DNA of 19,199 nt, taken from contig CAJMLT010000028.1 in assembly GCA_905214325.1 (NCBI GenBank), positions 1 through 19,199 of the forward strand. The letters run 5' to 3'. Positions 14,213 through 19,199 of the stretch are shown one piece after another (positions within the stretch are counted from its first letter, which is position 1; each line of letters starts with the position of its first letter). Source of the DNA: an uncultured bacterium. Its GTDB lineage: Bacteria; Actinomycetota; Coriobacteriia; Coriobacteriales; Eggerthellaceae. The translations under genes and the position numbers were made by a program. Under the pieces are notes generated by a model, which had not been told where the DNA came from, ran no database searches, and worked only from the letters and a program-made list of their open reading frames with translations.

Positions 14213-15487
14213 ATGGCACGTTCAATGACAATGGCTGAAAAAATCCTTGCCGCTCATGCGGGTTTGGATGAAGTGGTTCCCGGTCAGCTAATCGAGTGTG
14301 ACCTTGACCTGGTTCTGTCGAACGATGTCACCGCACCTATCGCTATCAAGGAATTCAATAAGGTGGGTGTCGATAAGGTTTTCGATCCGAAAAAAATCGC
14401 TCTGGTGCCGGACCATTACGTTCCCAATAAGGACATCAAAAGCGCCGAGCAAGCTAAAATCGTCCGTGATTTCGCCCGCGAACAGGGCATCACGCACTAT
14501 TACGAAGTCGGTTGCATGGGTGTCGAGCATGCGCTTCTGCCCGAACAGGGCGTTGTCGGTGCGGGTGATCTGATCATCGGTTCCGATTCTCATACCTGCA
14601 CCTATGGTGCGCTCGGCGCTTTCGCCACGGGTGTCGGTTCCACCGATGCGGCTATCGGTTATGCGACGGGCAAAGCCTGGTTCAAGGTTCCCGAGTCCAT
14701 TCTGTTCAACATCGAAGGACAGCTGAATCCCGGTGTCACGGGCAAGGATATCATCTTGCACATCATCGGTATGATCGGTGTCGACGGCGCACTGTACGCC
14801 GCCATGGAGTTCACCGGTAGCGTTATCGAAAACCTTTCCATGGAAGAGCGTCTGTCCATCTCCAATATGGCCATCGAAGCGGGCGGCAAAGCCGGCTTGA
14901 TGGAAGTCGACGATATCACCCGTGCCTATCTCGATGGTCGTACGGAACGTCCCTATGTCGAATATCACTCCGATCCGGATGCGCAGTATGCCAAGGTCTA
15001 CAACATCGATGCGGCGGATATCGTTCCCACGGTCGCTTTTCCGCATCTGCCCTCCAACACGCGTCCCGTTTCCGAGGCGCGCGATGTCAAAATCGATCAG
15101 TCCATCATCGGCTCCTGCACCAACGGTCGTATCGAGGATATGCGTCAGGCCGCCGAAGTATTCAAGGGCCGCGTCGTTCATCCCGATGTGCGTTGCATCA
15201 TCATCCCCGCAACGCAGAAGGTCTACCGTCAGTGCATCGAAGAGGGCCTGACCGATATCTTCCTGGATGCCAACTGCGCCGTGTCCACCCCCACATGCGG
15301 TCCGTGCCTCGGTGGGTATATGGGTATTCTCGCGGCAGGCGAACGTGCCATCGCCACGACCAATCGCAATTTCGTCGGCCGCATGGGCGACCCGACGAGC
15401 GAGGTTTATCTTTCTTCGCCTGCCGTTGCGGCGGCAAGTGCTGTTTTAGGTCATATCGGTTTGCCGGAAGATTTGGATGAGGAGTAA
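14213..15487 (+). CDS. leuC: 3-isopropylmalate dehydratase large subunit, small (type 2) form
   Basis: LeuC and LeuD together isomerise 2-isopropylmalate to 3-isopropylmalate in leucine synthesis. The 424-residue product is an aconitase-fold subunit. It has GSDSHTCTYGALGAF at 123-137, and three cluster-ligating cysteines: Cys302 in GSCTNGR, then Cys362 and Cys365 in PTCGPCLGG. The NFVGRMGD motif is at 386-393. At 424 residues it belongs to the shorter archaeal/clostridial-type LeuC group, not the roughly 466-residue enterobacterial type. This group also includes homoaconitase-like enzymes, but the adjacent leuB supports leucine synthesis. Five nucleotides separate it from leuD, whose ribosome site lies inside the leuC end. 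Loss of the labile 4Fe-4S cluster under oxidants is known for the family. Confidence 0.95.
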   Translation: MARSMTMAEKILAAHAGLDEVVPGQLIECDLDLVLSNDVTAPIAIKEFNKVGVDKVFDPKKIALVPDHYVPNKDIKSAEQAKIVRDFAREQGITHYYEVGCMGVEHALLPEQGVVGAGDLIIGSDSHTCTYGALGAFATGVGSTDAAIGYATGKAWFKVPESILFNIEGQLNPGVTGKDIILHIIGMIGVDGALYAAMEFTGSVIENLSMEERLSISNMAIEAGGKAGLMEVDDITRAYLDGRTERPYVEYHSDPDAQYAKVYNIDAADIVPTVAFPHLPSNTRPVSEARDVKIDQSIIGSCTNGRIEDMRQAAEVFKGRVVHPDVRCIIIPATQKVYRQCIEEGLTDIFLDANCAVSTPTCGPCLGGYMGILAAGERAIATTNRNFVGRMGDPTSEVYLSSPAVAAASAVLGHIGLPEDLDEE

Positions 15488-15492
15488 GCACT

Positions 15493-15990
15493 ATGCAATT
15501 CAAAGGAAACGTTCATCGTTACGGTCGTGATGTCGATACCGACGTCATCATTCCCGCCCGTTATCTCAACACCTCCGATCCGGTCGAACTCGCAAAGCAC
15601 TGTCTCGAGGATCTGGATACTTCGTTTGTCGACAAGGTGTCTCAAGGTGACATCATCGTCGCGGAAGAAAACTTCGGTTGTGGATCTTCGCGTGAGCATG
15701 CACCCATCGCCATCAAGGCGGCCGGTGTCGATGTGGTCATCGCGAAAAGTTTCGCCCGCATCTTCTATCGCAATTCCATCAACACGGGTCTCGCCATTCT
15801 GGAATGCCCCGAAGCGGTGGACGCCATCAAAGACGGCGACATCGTGGCGGTCGACACCGACAGCGGTCAGATCGTCGACGAAACCACCGGCCAGACGTTT
15901 ACCGCTCAACCCTTCCCGCCCTTCATCGCCGATATCATCGAGCAGGGTGGCCTGTTGAGTCGTACGCGTTCGGTATTGGGCTTGAGCTAA
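15493..15990 (+). CDS. leuD: 3-isopropylmalate dehydratase small subunit
   Basis: LeuD is the swivel-domain partner of LeuC. The 165-residue product has YGRDVDTDVIIPARYL at 10-25, the substrate-recognition loop NFGCGSSREHAP at 60-71 and AKSFARIFYRNSINTGL at 84-100. Its length matches the short LeuD that pairs with the roughly 420-residue LeuC. GAGGAG lies 8 nt before the ATG, inside the last codons of leuC, so the two subunits are likely made in balance. leuB follows after 16 nt. Confidence 0.95.
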   Translation: MQFKGNVHRYGRDVDTDVIIPARYLNTSDPVELAKHCLEDLDTSFVDKVSQGDIIVAEENFGCGSSREHAPIAIKAAGVDVVIAKSFARIFYRNSINTGLAILECPEAVDAIKDGDIVAVDTDSGQIVDETTGQTFTAQPFPPFIADIIEQGGLLSRTRSVLGLS

Positions 15991-16006
15991 GGAGAGCGAT
16001 AAGGAT

Positions 16007-17128
16007 ATGTCTCAAATGTATAAGATCTGCCTTCTTCCCGGAGATGGTATCGGCCCCGAGATCATGGCCGAAGGCGTCAAGGTTCTCGACGCCGTGGGTG
16101 CCAAATATGACACTGTATTCGAATACACCGAAGCACTTCTCGGTGGTATCGCCATCGACCAGACGGGTACCGCGCTTCCCGACGCCACACTTGCCGTGGC
16201 CAATGAATCCGATGCTGTTCTGCTTGCCGCCGTCGGCGGCCCCAAGTGGGATACCACCGATCCCAATAAACCCCGTCCCGAACAGGGACTTCTCGGTATA
16301 CGTAAAGCGCTTGGTCTCTATGCGAACCTGCGTCCGGTCAAGATATTCAAGGCTCTTGCCGACGCTTCCACCCTCAAGCCCGAAGTGATCGATGGTGTTG
16401 ATTGCGTAATCGTGCGTGAACTCACGGGTGGTCTTTACTTCGGCGAACGCAATCGCGAATACGATGTGGAAGGCTGTGGTATCGACGGTGGCTCCGGACA
16501 GCGCGCTTTCGATACGCTCATGTATGCCGAATACGAAGTGGAACGTATCGTCCGTCATGCGTTCGAAACGGCCCGTAAGCGCCGTTCGAAGGTTCACTCC
16601 GTGGACAAGGCGAACGTGCTCGAATCCAGTCGTATGTGGCGTGAGATCACCCATCGTATCGCCGCCGAGTATCCCGATGTCGAACTCGTCGACATGCTGG
16701 TCGATAATGCCGCCATGCAGCTCGTCAACGCACCGACTCAGTTCGATGTCGTGGTGACGGAAAACATGTTCGGTGACATCCTTTCCGATGAAGCTTCCAT
16801 GCTTACCGGTTCTCTCGGTATGTTGGCTTCCGCTTCCTTAGGGGATGGTACGGCTCTCTATGAGCCCAGCCACGGCAGCGCCCCCGATATCGCGGGACAG
16901 GGAATCGCCAATCCTCTCGCGCAGATTCTCTCCGTCGAAATGATGCTGCGCTACAGCTTCGATATGGTTTCCGCCGCCGACGATATAGCCGCTGCGGTCG
17001 AAGAGGTTTTGAATGAGGGATGGCGTACCGGGGATCTGGCCAACGCCGATACCCCGAAGGACAAGATCGTAGGCACCGTCGATATGGGCGATCTCATCGT
17101 TGCCCGCATCGGTGGGAACGAAAGATAA
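16007..17128 (+). CDS. leuB: 3-isopropylmalate dehydrogenase
   Basis: LeuB oxidises and decarboxylates 3-isopropylmalate with NAD to give 2-oxoisocaproate. The 373-residue product has PGDGIGPEI at 11-19, then RKALGLYANLRP (an arginine-rich substrate segment) and VRELTGGLYFG. The catalytic Lys is in VDKANVL and metal-binding acidic residues are in VDMLVDN and GDILSDE. The NAD-binding loop is EPSHGSAPDIAG. The LTGGLYFG form is typical of isopropylmalate rather than isocitrate dehydrogenases. ATG 16007 has AGGAG 12 nt upstream. ATG 16016, with AAGGA about 10 nt upstream, is equally possible and would remove three residues. It is third in the leuCDB cluster; the pathway's first enzyme, LeuA, is not in the window. 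Confidence 0.96.
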   Translation: MSQMYKICLLPGDGIGPEIMAEGVKVLDAVGAKYDTVFEYTEALLGGIAIDQTGTALPDATLAVANESDAVLLAAVGGPKWDTTDPNKPRPEQGLLGIRKALGLYANLRPVKIFKALADASTLKPEVIDGVDCVIVRELTGGLYFGERNREYDVEGCGIDGGSGQRAFDTLMYAEYEVERIVRHAFETARKRRSKVHSVDKANVLESSRMWREITHRIAAEYPDVELVDMLVDNAAMQLVNAPTQFDVVVTENMFGDILSDEASMLTGSLGMLASASLGDGTALYEPSHGSAPDIAGQGIANPLAQILSVEMMLRYSFDMVSAADDIAAAVEEVLNEGWRTGDLANADTPKDKIVGTVDMGDLIVARIGGNER

Positions 17129-17144
17129 GGCGAGACGATTAAGA

Positions 17145-18515
17145 ATGGCACTTCAAGCTCCTGAGGGAACGAAAGATCTTCTTCCTGCCGAAGCATGTTT
17201 CTGGCGGGATTTTCGAAATACGGCGGCTGATATATTCGGCCGTTATGGCTATCTGCCCATCGAAACGCCGATGTTCGAGCAGACGGAACTGTTCGTGCGC
17301 GGTATCGGCGAGGCGACCGATGTCGTGTCGAAGGAGATGTTCGTCGCCATATCCGGCGAGAATATGAACAAGCTTCTCGATGGCGGCACCATCAAGAATA
17401 AAAGCCGTTTGAGCTTGCGTCCCGAAGGAACGGCTTCGGTGGTGCGTGCCATCGTGCAGCATAATCTGGTGACGCCGGGGGGAGCTCCGGTCAAATTGAT
17501 GTATGCCGGTCCCATGTTCCGTGCCGAGCGTCCTCAGAAAGGGCGTCAACGTCAGTTCAACCAGATAGGTATCGAATGCCTGGGTGCACAAAGCCCCTCC
17601 ATCGATGCCGAAGCTATCATCATGTTGATGCGTTTTTACGAAGCCTTGGGTATCCGTCGCGACAATCTGCGTCTTTTGGTCAATTCGATGGGGTGCGAAT
17701 CCTGTCGCCCGGCCTATCGTGATTCCGTCCGTGATTTTCTGATCGAGCATAGTGGGGAGTTATGCGACGAGTGTAATCATCGCGCTGAAACCAATCCCCT
17801 GCGTGCTTTCGACTGCAAGCGGGAATCCTGTGCACGGGTGATGGAGGATGCTCCCCGTATCACCGATGCGCTTTGTGACGACTGCAAAGCCCACTATGCC
17901 CAAGTGAAATCCTACCTTGACGATGCGGGTCTTACCTATGAGGAAGATCATACGTTGGTGCGTGGGCTGGATTACTATACCCGCACCGTTTTCGAAGTGC
18001 AGGTCGTTGACGGCATGGGTTCCCAGAATGCCATCGGCGGCGGTGGACGCTACGACAAGCTGATGGAGGAAATAGGTGGCGCTCCCACGCCGGGCTTCGG
18101 TTTCGCCCTCGGCTACGAACGCTGCCTTATCGCGTTGCAGGCACAGGGTTTTGAGCTCGCCGATGCCCATCACCCGAATTTCTCCGTCGCATGTGTCGAC
18201 GATTCGGTACGTGCGGGCGGTTTCTCGCTTCTCCGCTTCCTGCGTGATGCGGGATTTTCGGGAGACATGGATCATCAGTCGAGAAGCTTGAAAAGCCAGT
18301 TCAAGCAGGCGGGCAAACAGAATGTCGACTACGTCTTCGTTTTGGGTCCCGATGAGATGGACCAGGGTAAGGTGACGTGTCGTAATATGGCCACTCACGA
18401 AGAAACTCCGCTTTCGCTCGAAAAACTCAAACATCATCTTGTCGCGCAGGCGACATCCACCTCGGGTGACGCCCTGTCTTTAGAGGGAATCATCGAGCGC
18501 TGCGCCGACGAATAA
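17145..18515 (+). CDS. hisS: Histidyl-tRNA synthetase
   Basis: HisRS charges tRNA-His with histidine in the cytosol. The 456-residue class II enzyme has motif 1 around residues 35-65 (GYLPIETPMFE), the motif 2 loop RAERPQKGRQRQFNQIG at 126-142 and the histidine-specific motif LVRGLDYYTRT at 271-281. Motif 3 is GFGFALGYERC at 317-327. The anticodon-binding domain covers about 345-456. The insertion between motif 2 and the HisA motif contains eight cysteines in four close pairs (184/187, 207/210, 224/229, 244/247), which could bind zinc. I chose ATG 17145 because the class II start APEGTKD follows at once and AAGGCGAG lies about 10 nt upstream. The leuB stop is 16 nt upstream, so it is probably in the same transcript. 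Confidence 0.96.
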   Translation: MALQAPEGTKDLLPAEACFWRDFRNTAADIFGRYGYLPIETPMFEQTELFVRGIGEATDVVSKEMFVAISGENMNKLLDGGTIKNKSRLSLRPEGTASVVRAIVQHNLVTPGGAPVKLMYAGPMFRAERPQKGRQRQFNQIGIECLGAQSPSIDAEAIIMLMRFYEALGIRRDNLRLLVNSMGCESCRPAYRDSVRDFLIEHSGELCDECNHRAETNPLRAFDCKRESCARVMEDAPRITDALCDDCKAHYAQVKSYLDDAGLTYEEDHTLVRGLDYYTRTVFEVQVVDGMGSQNAIGGGGRYDKLMEEIGGAPTPGFGFALGYERCLIALQAQGFELADAHHPNFSVACVDDSVRAGGFSLLRFLRDAGFSGDMDHQSRSLKSQFKQAGKQNVDYVFVLGPDEMDQGKVTCRNMATHEETPLSLEKLKHHLVAQATSTSGDALSLEGIIERCADE

Positions 18516-18558
18516 CGATAACGAAGAGAAGAAAGACCTATAGAGGAGATAGCAACAC

Positions 18559-19199
18559 ATGACAAACTTTCTCAACAAGTACAGCATGCATTCCCATACC
18601 TGTGGCGAACTGCGAAAAGAAGATGTGGGCAGTGAAGTCGTGCTGACCGGTTGGGCGTGGCACAACCGCGATCATGGCGGTCTGATCTTCGTCGATCTGC
18701 GTGATCGCGAGGGGTATACCCAGGTTGTGGTCGATCCCGATTGCGTGAGTGCCGAAGACTTCGCCAAGGCCGAACATCTGGGTCGCGAATATGTTCTCAA
18801 GGTAGCCGGAACGGTCCGCTCCCGTGGTGAGGGTAGCATCAATCCCCATATGGTCACGGGTGATATCGAAGTTCTCGCCCGTTCGGTCGAGGTGCTGAAC
18901 ACGTCGGTCACCCCGCCGTTTTCCATCGAAGACGGTATCGAAACCGACGAGACGACACGTATGAAATGGCGCTATCTCGATCTTCGCCGCCCCGAAATGT
19001 TCGAGGCGCTTCGTCTGCGTCACACCGTGGCCAATGCCATGCGCACCGCCCTCAACGAGCGTGGTTTTCTGGAAGTCGAAACACCCATCTTGGCCAATTC
19101 GACGCCTGAAGGTGCACGTGACTACATCGTTCCCTCCCGTCCCAACCCGGGTCGTTTCTACGCTCTTCCGCAGAGCCCTCAGCAATTCAAGCAGATGCT
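18559..19199 (+). CDS. aspS: Aspartyl-tRNA synthetase, N-terminal part (cut by right window edge)
   Basis: AspRS attaches aspartate to tRNA-Asp, or to both Asp and Asn tRNAs in non-discriminating forms. The 213 visible codons include the N-terminal OB-fold anticodon domain (about 12-110), with LTGWAWHNRDHGGLIFVDLRD at 29-49. The class II motif 1 region follows, with RYLDLRRPEM at 138-147 and FLEVETPILANSTPEGARD at about 169-187. The last residues are RFYALPQSPQQFKQ, the family's aspartate-binding stretch. Bacterial AspRS is about 590 residues, so nearly two thirds lies beyond the window. ATG 18559 has GAGGAGAT about 8 nt upstream. It follows hisS by 43 nt, the common hisS-aspS order of Gram-positive bacteria. 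Whether asparagine charging is also done cannot be judged here. Confidence 0.96.
   Translation, partial: MTNFLNKYSMHSHTCGELRKEDVGSEVVLTGWAWHNRDHGGLIFVDLRDREGYTQVVVDPDCVSAEDFAKAEHLGREYVLKVAGTVRSRGEGSINPHMVTGDIEVLARSVEVLNTSVTPPFSIEDGIETDETTRMKWRYLDLRRPEMFEALRLRHTVANAMRTALNERGFLEVETPILANSTPEGARDYIVPSRPNPGRFYALPQSPQQFKQM

Noticed and set aside
14288..15181. A 297-codon minus-strand open frame
   Set aside because: It is antisense to leuC and unrelated to any family I recognise; same explanation.

Overview
The window looks like ordinary chromosome from a moderately GC-rich Gram-positive bacterium. I favour an actinomycetote of the class Coriobacteriia (Eggerthella/Collinsella-like), but this is an inference. 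The support is a class B sortase, a short two-domain exopolyphosphatase, small-type LeuC/LeuD, an MprF-like membrane protein, hisS next to aspS, and strong avoidance of TTA/CTA/TCA codons, which leaves very long antisense shadow ORFs. I see no tRNA or rRNA gene, CRISPR array, insertion sequence, phage gene or obvious foreign island.

Layout, left to right. (1) Positions 1-4557 form a polyphosphate block: ppk1 (minus strand, C-terminus cut by the window edge), an exopolyphosphatase gene upstream of it on the same strand, and a divergent two-domain PPK2 that should be a polyphosphate:AMP phosphotransferase. (2) Positions 4688-10849 hold a class B sortase whose stop codon overlaps the purF start (ATGA), then purF, purM, purN and, after a 243-nt gap, purH, closed by a clear intrinsic terminator. 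(3) Positions 10968-12551 on the minus strand carry a membrane-anchored J-domain protein, probably on a leaderless transcript, and a small nitroreductase. The spacer between them holds two strong inverted repeats. (4) Positions 12688-14076 encode an MprF-like multi-spanning membrane protein that stops before the synthase domain. (5) Positions 14213 to the right edge hold leuC-leuD-leuB-hisS-aspS, closely spaced behind an extended -10 promoter. aspS runs off the right edge.

How the genes fit together. Block 1 could make polyphosphate from ATP (Ppk1), hydrolyse it (Ppx) and spend it to phosphorylate AMP (PPK2). Block 2 supplies the first step and four other activities of purine synthesis (steps 1, 3 and 5, and both PurH steps), so purD, purL/Q/S, purE/K, purC and purB must lie elsewhere. 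Block 5 joins the isomerase and dehydrogenase steps of leucine synthesis (leuA is absent) to two aminoacyl-tRNA synthetases.

I did not find a convincing undescribed system. The most interesting points are the coupling of a sortase to the purine operon, the stand-alone MprF-type membrane domain, the probable leaderless J-domain transcript, the unexplained inverted repeats at 11848-11974, and the compact polyphosphate cluster.
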